A DNA stretch of 64,000 nucleotides from positions 363,245-427,244 of the forward strand of contig NZ_CYSB01000025.1 in assembly GCF_001458255.1 (NCBI RefSeq). The letters are read 5' to 3'. How positions within the stretch are numbered: the stretch's first letter is position 1; every line of letters begins with the position of its first letter. Origin of the DNA: Thalassovita autumnalis (GTDB taxonomy: Bacteria; Pseudomonadota; Alphaproteobacteria; Rhodobacterales; Rhodobacteraceae). Both the position numbers and the translations under genes were made by a program. This document shows, piece by piece, positions 26,457 through 35,233 of the stretch. The notes beneath the pieces are model-generated. The model searched no databases. It was not told the DNA's origin and saw only the letters and a program-made list of their open reading frames with translations.

Positions 26457-27317
26457 ATGATCTATCGCAGTGCAAACGATTGGCTGAAGGCGCCGCAGAA
26501 GCGCATCTTGTTTTTTGGCATGTCGGGGTTGGGCAAAACCTTCCTGTCCAACATTCTGCGCGATCAGGGCGACTGGTTTCACTACTCCATCGATTACCGC
26601 ATCGGCACCCGCTACATGGGCGAATACATCGCCGACAACGCCAAACGTGAGGCTATGAAGGTGCCGTTCCTGCGGGAACTCTTGATGTCGGATTCGATCC
26701 ATATCAGCTCCAACATCACCTTTGAGAACCTGACGCCGGTGTCTTCCTATCTGGGCAAACCCGGCGATCCGGCCAAGGGCGGCCTGCCTTATGAGGAATA
26801 CACCCGCCGTCAGGAACAGTTCCGTCAGGCCGAGATCAAGGCGCTGATGGACACCACCTATTTCATTGAGCGTGCTGAGGCGCTTTATGGCTATCCGCAT
26901 TTCATCTGCGACACCGGTGGGTCGATCTGTGAATGGGTGGATCCCGAAGATCCCAACGATCCGATCCTGAAGACGCTTGCCAACAACACCCTGCTGGTCT
27001 GGCTGAAGGGTGATGAGGCCCATACCGATGAGTTGATCCGCCGCTTTGATCGTGCACCCAAGCCGATGTCCTATCAGGCGGCCTTCCTTGATCGGGTCTG
27101 GACCGAGTATCTGACCCTGTTCAAAATGACCCCGGAACAGGTCGACCCTGATGAGTTTATCCGCTGGACCTATGCCCAGGCGCTGGCCCACCGTCAGCCG
27201 CGCTATGAGGCGATGGCGCGCAATTGGGGCATCACGCTGACCATGGAAGAGGTGGCCACGGTCAAATCCGCTGAAGATTTCGGCATGTTGATTGCAAAGT
27301 CACTTGAGCACAGCTGA
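26457..27317 (+). CDS. P-loop ATPase of unknown function
   Basis: The 286-residue protein starts with a nucleotide-binding fold: a Walker A GMSGLGKT at 21-28 after RILFF, and later FICDTGGSICEWVDPEDPNDP, which could carry the acidic Walker B residue. The rest is not recognised. It looks like a kinase-type or ATPase protein conserved in the Roseobacter group and stands alone, 61 bp before metA. GGGGAAAG precedes the start. No function is assigned. Confidence 0.75.
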   Translation: MIYRSANDWLKAPQKRILFFGMSGLGKTFLSNILRDQGDWFHYSIDYRIGTRYMGEYIADNAKREAMKVPFLRELLMSDSIHISSNITFENLTPVSSYLGKPGDPAKGGLPYEEYTRRQEQFRQAEIKALMDTTYFIERAEALYGYPHFICDTGGSICEWVDPEDPNDPILKTLANNTLLVWLKGDEAHTDELIRRFDRAPKPMSYQAAFLDRVWTEYLTLFKMTPEQVDPDEFIRWTYAQALAHRQPRYEAMARNWGITLTMEEVATVKSAEDFGMLIAKSLEHS

Positions 27318-27377
27318 AACCCACCCTAGGTTTCGACTTTCGTAATCACCCAATGCTTCCAGAGGAGCCCGGATAAA

Positions 27378-28313
27378 ATGCCGATTAAACTGCCCGCCGA
27401 CCTGCCTGCCTTTGACGTGCTTTCGCGCGAAGGCGTGATGGTGATGTCGGACGACCGGGCCATGCGGCAGGACATCCGACCGCTGAAAATCGGGCTGCTC
27501 AATCTGATGCCGAAAAAGATCCAGACGGAGAACCAGTTTGCCCGTCTGATCGGCGCCACCCCGTTGCAGATTGAGCTGACACTCATCCGGATGAGTGAAC
27601 ATCAGACCAAAAACACCGCCGCCGAACATATGGCCAGCTTCTACCGCCCGTTTGACGAGGTCAAAGCCTCGGGTGAGAAGTTTGACGGGCTGATCATCAC
27701 CGGCGCGCCGATTGAGCATCTGCCGTTTGAAGAGGTCACCTATTGGCAGGAACTGACTGAGGTCTTTGAATGGACCCAGACCAATGTGCATTCTACCTTC
27801 GGCGTTTGCTGGGGGGGCATGGCGATGATCCACCATTTCAACGGTGTCGCCAAACATATGCTGGACCACAAGGCCTTTGGTTGCTTCCGCCATCAAAACC
27901 GCGCCCCGGCCTCGCCCTATCTGCGCGGGTTTTCGGATGACTGCGTGATCCCGGTCAGCCGTTGGACTGAAATCAGCCAGTCCGAGGTGGACGGAAAGTC
28001 GGACCTCGTGACGCTTTTGGGCAGTGATGAGGTGGGCCCCTGCCTGATTGAGGATCCCAAACACCGGGCGCTCTATATCTTCAACCACTTCGAATATGAC
28101 AGTGGCACGCTGAAAGAAGAATACGACCGCGACGTGGAGGCGGGCACCGAAATCAACGTGCCGATGAACTACTACCCCGAGGATGATCCCTCCCGCGATC
28201 CGCAGAACCGCTGGCGCAGCCACGCGCATCTGCTTTACGGCAACTGGATCAACCAGATTTACCAGACAACCGCGTTCAATATGGACGACATCGGCAGCGA
28301 GAGACGTGACTGA
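27378..28313 (+). CDS. metA: Homoserine O-acyltransferase (probably acetyl-CoA specific)
   Basis: This enzyme activates homoserine for methionine synthesis. The 311-residue protein has the MetA glutamine-amidotransferase-like fold with catalytic Cys144 in GVCWGG and the His/Glu pair in FNHFEYD. At the position that sets acyl-donor choice it has Glu113 ([12 protein letters not shown]), which matches acetyl-CoA-using MetA of Bacillus cereus, whereas E. coli has Gly there and uses succinyl-CoA. The gene is therefore likely homoserine O-acetyltransferase despite the usual name. No SAM riboswitch was recognised in the 60 bp upstream. Confidence 0.95.
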   Translation: MPIKLPADLPAFDVLSREGVMVMSDDRAMRQDIRPLKIGLLNLMPKKIQTENQFARLIGATPLQIELTLIRMSEHQTKNTAAEHMASFYRPFDEVKASGEKFDGLIITGAPIEHLPFEEVTYWQELTEVFEWTQTNVHSTFGVCWGGMAMIHHFNGVAKHMLDHKAFGCFRHQNRAPASPYLRGFSDDCVIPVSRWTEISQSEVDGKSDLVTLLGSDEVGPCLIEDPKHRALYIFNHFEYDSGTLKEEYDRDVEAGTEINVPMNYYPEDDPSRDPQNRWRSHAHLLYGNWINQIYQTTAFNMDDIGSERRD

Positions 28314-29256
28314 CGCCCTAACCACTCTTCTTGTTTTGCTGACTGGTCTGGGCGGATGGACACATATCCGCGCCAGCGCGGCAGAGCTTCAGGCGGAAAA
28401 AGACTTTCCGCCTGAAGGAGAGTTTATCGACGTCGACGGCCGCAAGGTTCATGTGGTTGTCAAAGGCGAAAGCGGCCCGGATGTGGTGCTGATCCACGGC
28501 CTTTCGGGCAATTCACGCGATTTCACCCATTCGCTGGCGGATCGTCTGGCCAGCAGCTACCGCGTTTTGGTGATGGATCGCCCTGGCATGGGCTACACGG
28601 ACATTTTGCCCTCCGACAACTCGATCGTCGAACAGGCGCGTGTTTTGAAAAAGGCTGCCGGCGCCCTTGGTGCACATCTGCCCATTGTGGTGGGCCAGTC
28701 CTATGGCGGATCGGTTGCGCTGGCCTGGGCTGCGCGGTTTCCCAACCGCCTGGCCGCGCTGGTGACGCTGGGCGCCCCGGCCTACCCGTTTGATCCCGGC
28801 ATGCCTCTGCATTACTGGCTGAACTCCAACCCGGTGCTCAGCCAGTTTTCCGCGCCGCTGATCACCGCCTTCCTGCCCGACAGCAAAGTGCAAAGCGAAC
28901 TGGCTGAGGTTTTTGCCCCGCAACGCCCGCCGCTGGGGTATGGCAGCCATATCGGCGCGCCCTTGACCCTGCGCCGCAAGTGTCTGCGCACCAACGCGCT
29001 GCACCGGGCCAATCTGGTGCGCGAACTGGCCGCCTTGGAACCGCTTTACGCCTCGATCACCACGCCGACGGAAATCATACACGGTGAGGCGGATCGCACG
29101 GTCTCGGTCGATATTCACGCCATGCCGCTGGCCAAGAAGATCGTCGACTCCAACCTGACCCTGCTGCGCGGCATCGGCCATATGCCCCACCATGTGGCGC
29201 GCGAAGATGTGATGCGCATCATTCACCGCGCCGCCCATCGTGCCGGATTGCGCTAA
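28306..29256 (+). CDS. Alpha/beta hydrolase with N-terminal membrane segment
   Basis: Starting at GTG 28306, which overlaps the metA stop by eight bases, the 316-residue protein has a hydrophobic N-terminus ([15 protein letters not shown]), then a hydrolase fold with [11 protein letters not shown], the nucleophile in [21 protein letters not shown] with the acid, and the catalytic His in GIGHMPHH. It is probably anchored to or exported across the inner membrane. The substrate is unknown; the coupling to metA suggests cotranscription rather than shared function. Confidence 0.82.
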   Translation: MTDALTTLLVLLTGLGGWTHIRASAAELQAEKDFPPEGEFIDVDGRKVHVVVKGESGPDVVLIHGLSGNSRDFTHSLADRLASSYRVLVMDRPGMGYTDILPSDNSIVEQARVLKKAAGALGAHLPIVVGQSYGGSVALAWAARFPNRLAALVTLGAPAYPFDPGMPLHYWLNSNPVLSQFSAPLITAFLPDSKVQSELAEVFAPQRPPLGYGSHIGAPLTLRRKCLRTNALHRANLVRELAALEPLYASITTPTEIIHGEADRTVSVDIHAMPLAKKIVDSNLTLLRGIGHMPHHVAREDVMRIIHRAAHRAGLR

Positions 29257-29317
29257 TCCGCCAAAGCCCCCATATTACAGGGACATAAACCCTCGTCCTT
29301 TGACCGGAGTGCCCCGG

Positions 29318-30187
29318 ATGCCCCTGCCCTTTGACGGCGCGATCAGCCAGTATCACCAGACCGATGCCCCCGCAGTGATCCGCGAGCAGCTGCGCCGCGC
29401 CGGCAAAGATGACATCCTGTCGCCAAGCTACCCCTACCGCGAAGAGATCAAGCGCAAAACCTATGAGGCCGAGATGGCCGCGCTGCAGATTGAGCTGGTC
29501 AAAATGCAAAGCTGGGCACGCGAAACCGGGGCGCGCATTGCAATTGTGTTTGAAGGACGCGACGCCGCCGGCAAGGGCGGCACGATCAAAAGGTTCCGTG
29601 AAAACCTCAATCCCCGGGGCGCGAAGGTTGTCGCCCTGTCAAAGCCGACTGAGGTGGAACAGACCCAATGGTATTTCCAGCGCTACATCGATCACCTGCC
29701 CAGTGCCGGACAAATCGCGTTTTTTGACCGCAGCTGGTACAATCGCGGCGTTGTCGAAAAGGTCTTTGACTTCTGCACGGATGATCAGCGCGAACATTTC
29801 TTTTCCCAGGTCGGTGCCTTTGAAAACATGCTGGTGGATGACGGCATCCATCTGGTGAAGTTCTGGTTGAACGTCGGGCGCGGCGAGCAGCTGCGCCGTT
29901 TCCTGAAACGCGAAGGCGACCCGTTGAAACAGTGGAAACTCAGCTGGATCGATGTTGAGGGGCTGAAACGCTGGGACAGCTACACAAGCGCCATCCAAGA
30001 AACGCTAAATCGCAGCCATAGCGTGACTGCGCCGTGGACAATTATACGTTCGGATGACAAAAAGCGGGCTCGACTGGCCGCCATTCGCCATGTCCTTGCC
30101 GGATTGGACTATTCGCATAAGGACACGCAGGCACTTGGCGCGCAGGACACATCGATTTGTGGAGGCCCCGAGATCTGGGATGGCTAA
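29318..30187 (+). CDS. ppk2: Polyphosphate kinase 2
   Basis: PPK2 enzymes move phosphate between polyphosphate and nucleotides. The 289-residue protein has the PPK2 Walker A ([16 protein letters not shown]), the lid/Walker B region [16 protein letters not shown] and [17 protein letters not shown], giving a single-domain class I enzyme. ATG 29318 was chosen; the upstream in-frame extension lacks similarity. Its stop overlaps the next gene's start by eight bases. Direction of reaction (NDP or NTP as product) cannot be told. Confidence 0.93.
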   Translation: MPLPFDGAISQYHQTDAPAVIREQLRRAGKDDILSPSYPYREEIKRKTYEAEMAALQIELVKMQSWARETGARIAIVFEGRDAAGKGGTIKRFRENLNPRGAKVVALSKPTEVEQTQWYFQRYIDHLPSAGQIAFFDRSWYNRGVVEKVFDFCTDDQREHFFSQVGAFENMLVDDGIHLVKFWLNVGRGEQLRRFLKREGDPLKQWKLSWIDVEGLKRWDSYTSAIQETLNRSHSVTAPWTIIRSDDKKRARLAAIRHVLAGLDYSHKDTQALGAQDTSICGGPEIWDG

Positions 30188-30797
30188 ACGCGGCTATCAT
30201 CACGGCAACCTGCGCCAGGCGCTGGTCGAAGCGGCCCTGCATCTGATTGAGGAAAAAGGCCCCACCGGCTTCACCCTGTCAGAGGCAGCAAAAACTGCGG
30301 GCGTCACCCCGGCGGCGGTCTATCGCCATTTTGCCGGACGTGAGGATCTGATCGCCGAAGCGGCGCGTCAGGGCTATGAGATCTTTGCCGATGTGATGCA
30401 ATATGCCTACGAGTCCGGCCAACCCTCAGCGCTGGCTGCTTTTGAGGCCACGGGGCGTGCTTACCTGGCCTTTGCGCGCAAATATCCCGGTCATTACATC
30501 GCCATGTTCGAAAGCGGAATCTCGGTCAACAAAACCCCGGAACTGGCGGCGGTTGCGCAACGTGCCCGCGATGTGATGGAACGGGCAGCCACTGAACTGT
30601 CGGAACATATCCCGCCGGAAAAACGCCCCCCCGCCAGCATGTTTTCCGCCCATGTCTGGGCGATGAGCCACGGCGTGGTGGAACTGTTTGCCCGAAACTC
30701 CCCCGGCAGCCAATCGCCCTTTCCGCCGGACGACCTGCTGGAAACCGGCATCGGCATCTACCTGCGGGGGTTGGGGCTGATCGACAGCGATCAGTGA
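30180..30797 (+). CDS. TetR-family transcriptional regulator
   Basis: The 205-residue protein begins with a TetR helix-turn-helix ([46 protein letters not shown]) and continues with an all-helical ligand domain of the WHG type ([22 protein letters not shown]). ATG 30180 follows a GGAGG 12-16 bases upstream and overlaps ppk2. It probably controls its own operon; the ligand is unknown. Confidence 0.9.
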   Translation: MAKRGYHHGNLRQALVEAALHLIEEKGPTGFTLSEAAKTAGVTPAAVYRHFAGREDLIAEAARQGYEIFADVMQYAYESGQPSALAAFEATGRAYLAFARKYPGHYIAMFESGISVNKTPELAAVAQRARDVMERAATELSEHIPPEKRPPASMFSAHVWAMSHGVVELFARNSPGSQSPFPPDDLLETGIGIYLRGLGLIDSDQ

Positions 30798-30934
30798 TCC
30801 TTGCCGGGATCCGCCTGCGCCCGCAAAATCTCCAATATCTCTGATGTTTTCTCTGCCGTGACGATCTGCGCCGTGCCGATCTCAGCGGCGACGACAATCG
30901 TCACGCCATAAAAGCTGATCGACAGGGTGGTCAC
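30791..30934 (-). CDS. Small hypothetical protein (47 aa), coupled to an upstream mini-ORF
   Basis: A GTG at 30934 begins a 47-residue frame (TTLSISFYGVTIVVAAEIGT then a charged helix ending ADPGKDH) that stops inside the last codons of the convergent TetR gene. Its GTG overlaps the TGA of the 37-codon frame upstream (GTGA), the usual sign of translational coupling. One hydrophobic stretch is present. No family was recognised; existence is plausible but not certain. Confidence 0.4.
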   Translation of the reverse strand: MTTLSISFYGVTIVVAAEIGTAQIVTAEKTSEILEILRAQADPGKDH

Positions 30935-31044
30935 CGCCCATTGGCAGCCCCCACTTCGAACAGCGCCAGAACTGCCAGCACCAAGAGTAGCACCAAGATG
31001 ATCCCACTAAGACAGCGGCCCCACGATTTGCAGGTAGCATGCAC
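30931..31044 (-). CDS. Small putative membrane protein (37 aa)
   Basis: The frame from GTG 31044 encodes a short polar start (HATCKSWGRC) and then a strong membrane helix (LSGIILVLLLVLAVLALFE). GGAGG lies eight bases before the GTG. It is coupled to the next frame by a GTGA overlap. A competing 64-codon frame over the same bases has a tryptophan- and cysteine-rich composition that does not look real. Function unknown. Confidence 0.4.
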   Translation of the reverse strand: MHATCKSWGRCLSGIILVLLLVLAVLALFEVGAANGR

Positions 31045-31194
31045 ATGCGTGCCCTCCTGCCCCTGAATAGGTGCAATGGTCAGGTTAAAGAGCGCGGCAC
31101 AAGCTAAACAGGCGCTTAACGTGATAAATTAGCCTGAAATTTTAGGCAAAAAGCTACCAGCTATCGACAAAGCCCAATCGCAGCCGCCACGCAA

Positions 31195-31225
31195 ACGAAA
31201 AAGGGCCGCCCGAAGGCGACCCTTT
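31195..31225 (-). terminator. Rho-independent terminator of rplM-rpsI
   Basis: Read on the minus strand, AAAGGG-T-CGCC pairs with GGCG-G-CCCTTT around a TTCG loop and is followed by TTTCG. It lies 25 bp after the rpsI stop. Confidence 0.75.
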
Positions 31226-31249
31226 GAAACTTGTCTTCCAGGAAGCAGA

Positions 31250-31741
31250 TTAACGCTTCGAGAACTGGAAGGAACGACGTGCTTTACGCTTACCGTATTT
31301 CTTACGCTCAACAACGCGCGAGTCACGGGTCAGGAAGCCAGCGGCTTTCAGAGCGCCACGCAGCGACGGTTCGTAAAGCTGCAGCGCTTTGGAGATGCCG
31401 TGCTTAACCGCACCAGCCTGACCGGTCAGACCACCACCTTTAACGGTCGCGATCACGTCAAACTCACCTTCAACGCCAGCAACTTCGAACGGCTGACGCA
31501 GGATCAGCTGCAGAACCGGACGGGCGAAGTAAACGCTCATGTCGCGGCCGTTTACGGTGACCTTGCCGGAACCCGGCTTGATCCAAACACGGGCAACAGC
31601 GTCTTTACGCTTACCGGTGGCATATGCGCGGCCAAGTTCGTCACGAACCGGCTCACGGTTTACTTCTACTTCAACGGCTGCTTCGGCAACGTCGCCAGCA
31701 ACTGCGCCCAGCTCTTCGAGCGAATTGATTTGATCAGTCAT
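31250..31741 (-). CDS. rpsI: 30S ribosomal protein S9
   Basis: The 163-residue protein has the S9 core [20 protein letters not shown] and the conserved arginine/lysine tail ending FQFSKR, which reaches the ribosomal P site. The N-terminal extension of about 30 residues (acidic, valine-rich) is common in alphaproteobacteria. It lies three bases after rplM, the standard L13-S9 operon. Confidence 0.97.
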   Translation of the reverse strand: MTDQINSLEELGAVAGDVAEAAVEVEVNREPVRDELGRAYATGKRKDAVARVWIKPGSGKVTVNGRDMSVYFARPVLQLILRQPFEVAGVEGEFDVIATVKGGGLTGQAGAVKHGISKALQLYEPSLRGALKAAGFLTRDSRVVERKKYGKRKARRSFQFSKR

Positions 31742-31744
31742 CGA

Positions 31745-32206
31745 TTAGCTCCGGGTGTTCTTCGAGTTCATGGACTTCACGTCCACAACTTCGGGGGCTT
31801 GGGCTTCGTGCGGGTGCTCAGCACCGGCGTAGACGCGCAGGTTGGTCATCTGCTTGCGGCTCAGGCGGTTGCCCGGCAGCATGCGCTTGACGGCTGCGGT
31901 GACAACGCGCTCAGGATAGGCGCCTTCCAGGATCTGACCCGCGGTGCGGTGCTTGATGCCGCCCGGGTGACCGGTGTGCCAGTAGTATTTTTTGTCGGCA
32001 CGCTTGTTGCCGGACAGCTGGATCTTGTCAGCGTTGATGACAATCACGTTGTCGCCCATGTCCATGTGAGGAGTGAAGGACGGCTTGTGCTTGCCACGCA
32101 GACGCATGGCGACGATCGAAGCGAGACGGCCCAGCACCACGCCTTCGGCGTCGATGATGATCCATTTCTTCTCGATGTCTGCCGGAGTAGCAGAGAAGGT
32201 TTTCAT
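31745..32206 (-). CDS. rplM: 50S ribosomal protein L13
   Basis: The 153-residue protein has L13 motifs [30 protein letters not shown] and [22 protein letters not shown] (read in parts). It is the first gene of the rplM-rpsI operon. Upstream, AACCCCG and CGGGGTT (32245-32251 and 32269-32275) form a leader hairpin about 40-70 bp before the start; any regulatory role is unknown. Confidence 0.97.
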   Translation of the reverse strand: MKTFSATPADIEKKWIIIDAEGVVLGRLASIVAMRLRGKHKPSFTPHMDMGDNVIVINADKIQLSGNKRADKKYYWHTGHPGGIKHRTAGQILEGAYPERVVTAAVKRMLPGNRLSRKQMTNLRVYAGAEHPHEAQAPEVVDVKSMNSKNTRS

Positions 32207-32378
32207 CGCGGGAGTACCCTTGTTCAGTGGTGGAAATAGGGCAAACCCCGATTTCCGAATTCGATTGCGGGGTTATACAGCGCCTATTTGCACGGTCAAC
32301 AGACTTAATGATGATTTAATTGTTTGAAATCAATGCTTTGCAAAATAGGTATTAAAATACCCCATCCGCAAACCCCTC

Positions 32379-33755
32379 TCAGACCCCGATTTCTTCGCGC
32401 GGATTGTCCAAAAGCTTGACCAGACGGATGATGCCATCCTCAAAACACTCGGGATCGACCATCCCGTTGACCGCGATGCGCACCGCATGGGGCGGATTGC
32501 CGTCACGCAGGGTGAACTCTTCGGCGCTACGCACCAGAACGCCGCTGTTTTCCGCCGCGTGGACAAACTGTGCCGTGCGCCAGCCATAGGGCAGCCGCAG
32601 CCACAAAAGCGGCACATCTTCATTCCAGGCCACATCATATCCGCCCAGATGATTGACCGCGACCCGGACCAGGTCGTTGACCCGCGCCCGCACCTTCGCG
32701 GCCACAGTCAGCAGGCGCTGATCCTCCATGAAGCGCAGCGCCAGATCGGTCAGCGGCGGCGCCAAACCGAAGGAGCTGAAATGCGCCGTCCGCTCCAGAT
32801 CCGGCACGTAGGCTTTCGGCGCCAGCACATAACCCACCCGCAAGGCTGGCGACAGCGCCTTGGACAGCGAAGACACATACCAGCCCAGTTCCGGCAACAG
32901 CGAATAGTAGCTTTCGGCGGTATGATTGCCGATCGAATAGCAATCGTCATCCAGCACATGCAGCCCCAGACGGCGGGCCAGCTTGGCAATTTCCTGACGA
33001 CGGCGGGCGGAGGTGAAGCGTACCGTGGGATTGTTCACCTCGGAGGAGGTACAAAACAGCTGCACGCCTTCTTCGCGCACCAGCTTTTCCAGATGGGCCA
33101 CCACCGGCCCCTCCTCATCCGTTTGCACGCTGACCACCCGCGCCCGGCACAGGGCCGCCGCCCGCCGGAACCCGGTGTAGGTCAGATCCTCAACCGCCAC
33201 CACAGGCTCCGGCCCGGTCAGCACAGTCTGCATCACGGTTGTGATCGCGTTTTGTGCGCCATGGGTCAGCACCAGCTCTTCGGCGGTGAAGGCCCCGATG
33301 GGCAGATCCGACATCCAGCGGCGCAGGGCCCGGCGCAGGGGCAGATCCATGGCCCGTGTCGGGTAGCTCAGCAGATCGCGCCCGCCGATATTGTCAGCGG
33401 TTTTGCGCATCGCATCGCGGATCATATCGCCCTGCCCCATATCCGGCAGCAGCGGGCTGCGCAGGGACAGCATCTGCGGCCATTCATGGGAGGGATCGCT
33501 GCGTGTTGCCGCCTCAGCCACAAAGGTGCCGCGGCCCACGCCGGCGCTCAGCACGCCCTCTTCTGTCAATACCGAATAGGCCCGCGCCACCGTCCCCGGG
33601 GTCACGGACATCTGATAGGCCAGCTCACGCACCGGGGGCAGCCTGTCACCGCTGGACAACAGATCATTGGCCACCGCATCGCGGATCGCGTTGGCGAGGG
33701 CTTTGTACTTGGATTTTCCGGATTGACTCAGGTCCGGCACCCAATTTGTACCCAT
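32379..33755 (-). CDS. MocR-family regulator: GntR helix-turn-helix fused to a class I aminotransferase domain
   Basis: Residues 12-80 form a GntR winged helix (LLSSGDRLPPVRELAYQMSV, TPGTVARAYSVLTEEG). The rest is an aminotransferase-like domain with LTHGAQNAITTVMQTVL, VLDDDCYSIG and a PLP-lysine segment SSLSKALSPALRVGYVLAPK. Such proteins (PdxR, GabR, TauR) sense amino compounds or PLP. It is divergent from a DUF1127 gene and the space between holds four copies of an ATTGTAT/ATACAAT element. Its effector is unknown. Confidence 0.92.
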   Translation of the reverse strand: MGTNWVPDLSQSGKSKYKALANAIRDAVANDLLSSGDRLPPVRELAYQMSVTPGTVARAYSVLTEEGVLSAGVGRGTFVAEAATRSDPSHEWPQMLSLRSPLLPDMGQGDMIRDAMRKTADNIGGRDLLSYPTRAMDLPLRRALRRWMSDLPIGAFTAEELVLTHGAQNAITTVMQTVLTGPEPVVAVEDLTYTGFRRAAALCRARVVSVQTDEEGPVVAHLEKLVREEGVQLFCTSSEVNNPTVRFTSARRRQEIAKLARRLGLHVLDDDCYSIGNHTAESYYSLLPELGWYVSSLSKALSPALRVGYVLAPKAYVPDLERTAHFSSFGLAPPLTDLALRFMEDQRLLTVAAKVRARVNDLVRVAVNHLGGYDVAWNEDVPLLWLRLPYGWRTAQFVHAAENSGVLVRSAEEFTLRDGNPPHAVRIAVNGMVDPECFEDGIIRLVKLLDNPREEIGV

Positions 33756-33774
33756 AACAATGTTTTCCTAGACG

Positions 33775-33851
33775 TATTGTATCGAGATTTGTATCACAAC
33801 ACCTGTAGCCATCTTGTTATATTGTGTCAATACAATTGAGGGCAATACAAT
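33775..33851. promoter_or_regulatory. Four half-site repeats between the MocR gene and the DUF1127 gene
   Basis: TATTGTATC (33775-33783) and TTTGTATC (33788-33795) point one way; CAATACAAT (33828-33836) and CAATACAAT (33843-33851, overlapping the DUF1127 ATG) point the other way with 15-bp spacing. MocR proteins typically bind such spaced direct repeats, so these are probable operators of the adjacent regulator. Confidence 0.65.
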
Positions 33852-34083
33852 GCAAAACGCCGAAACAATGACCGTCCACACCGTCATCACCTATGATCTG
33901 GGTCGCACCGCCCCGATCGTGGCGCAACTTGCCTTGAAATTTGCTGTTGTGCTGACCGTTTGGCATCGCCGACATCATACGCGCAAAGCGCTTCGTGCGC
34001 TGCCCGATCACTTGCTTATGGATGTCGGTCTGTCACGTGACGCGGCTTATACGGAGGCCCGTCGCCCGTTCTGGCGTGCTTGA
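33850..34083 (+). CDS. DUF1127 family small protein
   Basis: The 77-residue protein ends with the DUF1127 pattern: a basic helix (RRHHTRKALRALPDHLLMDVGLSRD, read in parts) followed by an aromatic tail (RRPFWRA). Proteins of this family in alphaproteobacteria are small, arginine-rich and linked to RNA turnover and phosphate or stress response. The ATG at 33850 overlaps a CAATACAAT repeat, suggesting tight control by the divergent MocR regulator. A GAGGG site lies seven to eleven bases upstream. Confidence 0.85.
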   Translation: MQNAETMTVHTVITYDLGRTAPIVAQLALKFAVVLTVWHRRHHTRKALRALPDHLLMDVGLSRDAAYTEARRPFWRA

Positions 34084-34112
34084 CATCCCCGTCCGCGCTT
34101 GAACGTCACTGG

Positions 34113-34141
34113 GGCCGAGGAGAGATCCTCGGCCTCTTTTT
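34113..34141 (+). terminator. Rho-independent terminator of the DUF1127 gene
   Basis: GGCCGAGGA and TCCTCGGCC form a perfect 9-bp stem with a GAGA loop, followed by TCTTTTTC. Confidence 0.9.
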
Positions 34142-34166
34142 CGTTTGATATAACTTTGACTCAAGA

Positions 34167-34676
34167 TCACCAAGGCTCGTCGAATGGCACGCTAGAGCTT
34201 AACACCTGAATTTGCTTGATGCTCAGCTCCGCGACGCAGTCAGCTATAACACTATCCATTCCCCCCATGATCCGGCGCCAACTTGCATTAATCTCACAGG
34301 TCTTGTCTCTATAGACGATCCAACTCCGCTGGGCTTCACGTAGCATCTGCTCGCGCTCGACATGGCCATTCCACTGACGATCTGCCTCCCGCGCGACCGC
34401 TACAGCCTTTTTATAATGACGATTCAGTAGCATGTCGGCCTGCTGTCCGTATTCATCACCGCACGCATATAAGCCACCCGCAGTCGACAGACTCAGCCTG
34501 TCGACGACACGTTGACACCGCTCACGCTCAAGTTTCGCACAGTCTTCGAACTTCGTGGGATCGCCAAACTCACAGCTAGCAAGTTTCAAATGCCGACTGG
34601 CATCAAAGGCATTTGCCGGCGAAAGTGAGCCGAACGCAATCATGACGACGGCCAAGAAAGATGTTTTTCCGAACAT
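34167..34676 (-). CDS. LprI-like (DUF1311) secreted protein
   Basis: A signal peptide (FLAVVMIAFGSLSPANA) leads into a 145-residue mature protein with six or more cysteines and the DUF1311/LprI pattern LNRHYKKAV, LREAQRSWIVYRDKTC. LprI of Mycobacterium inhibits lysozyme; most members are uncharacterised. Codon use is less GC-biased than in neighbours (many AT-ending codons, AT-rich flanks), which suggests acquisition. It stands alone between two terminator-like regions. Confidence 0.75.
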   Translation of the reverse strand: MFGKTSFLAVVMIAFGSLSPANAFDASRHLKLASCEFGDPTKFEDCAKLERERCQRVVDRLSLSTAGGLYACGDEYGQQADMLLNRHYKKAVAVAREADRQWNGHVEREQMLREAQRSWIVYRDKTCEINASWRRIMGGMDSVIADCVAELSIKQIQVLSSSVPFDEPW

Positions 34677-34745
34677 TGAAAATCAACCCAAAATTATCTA
34701 TATGAAAATGATAACTATCCTGGATTGAACTCAACTACAACACAA

Positions 34746-35165
34746 TCACCGCGGCGGGATCGAATAGGTCATGGCGGCGCGGGCAACCGGTGCTGCCATA
34801 CCTTCGGAAAACAGCAGCACATCGCCCACCGCCAGTACTTTGCCCAGCTTCAGCAGACGGCACTCCGCAATCAGGTCAACGCCAGCAGCCGGTTTGCGCA
34901 TGAAATCGAGGGACGAATTGGTGGTCACCGCCAGCGCCTTGGGGCCGATCATCGCCATCACCGCCAGATAGACCGACACATCGGCCAGCGCGAACATCGA
35001 TGGCCCCGAAACGGTGCCGCCCGGGCGCAGATGCTGCTCACCGATGACCATCCGCACCTTGACCCGCATCTCCTCCAGCTCTTCGATGACAAAGTCATCT
35101 TTCACCTGTGGAAAAACTTCGCCTACAAAATTCTGCAACTCCGCTGCGGTCATTTGCAATGGCAT
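34746..35165 (-). CDS. PaaI-type hotdog thioesterase
   Basis: The 139-residue protein has the hotdog thioesterase core: RPGGTVSGPSMFALADVSVY (active-site helix region), a TTNSSLDFMRKPAAG strand pair and a C-terminal ARAAMTYSIPPR. ATG 35165 has GAGGAGG nine bases upstream; the longer frame has no similarity. It is divergent from the enoyl-CoA hydratase-like gene 68 bp away, which suggests linked acyl-CoA metabolism. Confidence 0.86.
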   Translation of the reverse strand: MPLQMTAAELQNFVGEVFPQVKDDFVIEELEEMRVKVRMVIGEQHLRPGGTVSGPSMFALADVSVYLAVMAMIGPKALAVTTNSSLDFMRKPAAGVDLIAECRLLKLGKVLAVGDVLLFSEGMAAPVARAAMTYSIPPR

Positions 35166-35233
35166 GGCACACCTCCTCTGGCCACTTGTGAACTTGCCGA
35201 CTAGAGTTGCCGTGACAGGGTGAGGAGAACAAG

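Noticed and set aside
27318..27377. Possible SAM-II riboswitch before metA
   Set aside because: Only 60 bp separate the genes and no conserved SAM-II core or pseudoknot pairing was found.
30882..31076. 64-codon minus-strand frame overlapping the two mini-genes
   Set aside because: Composition is rich in Trp, Cys and Arg with no hydrophobic helix; the alternative frames have a ribosome-binding site and a membrane segment.
32487..33839. Long plus-strand open frame of 450 codons opposite the MocR gene
   Set aside because: Histidine/glutamine-rich shadow of a well-supported gene; no motifs and no ribosome-binding site.
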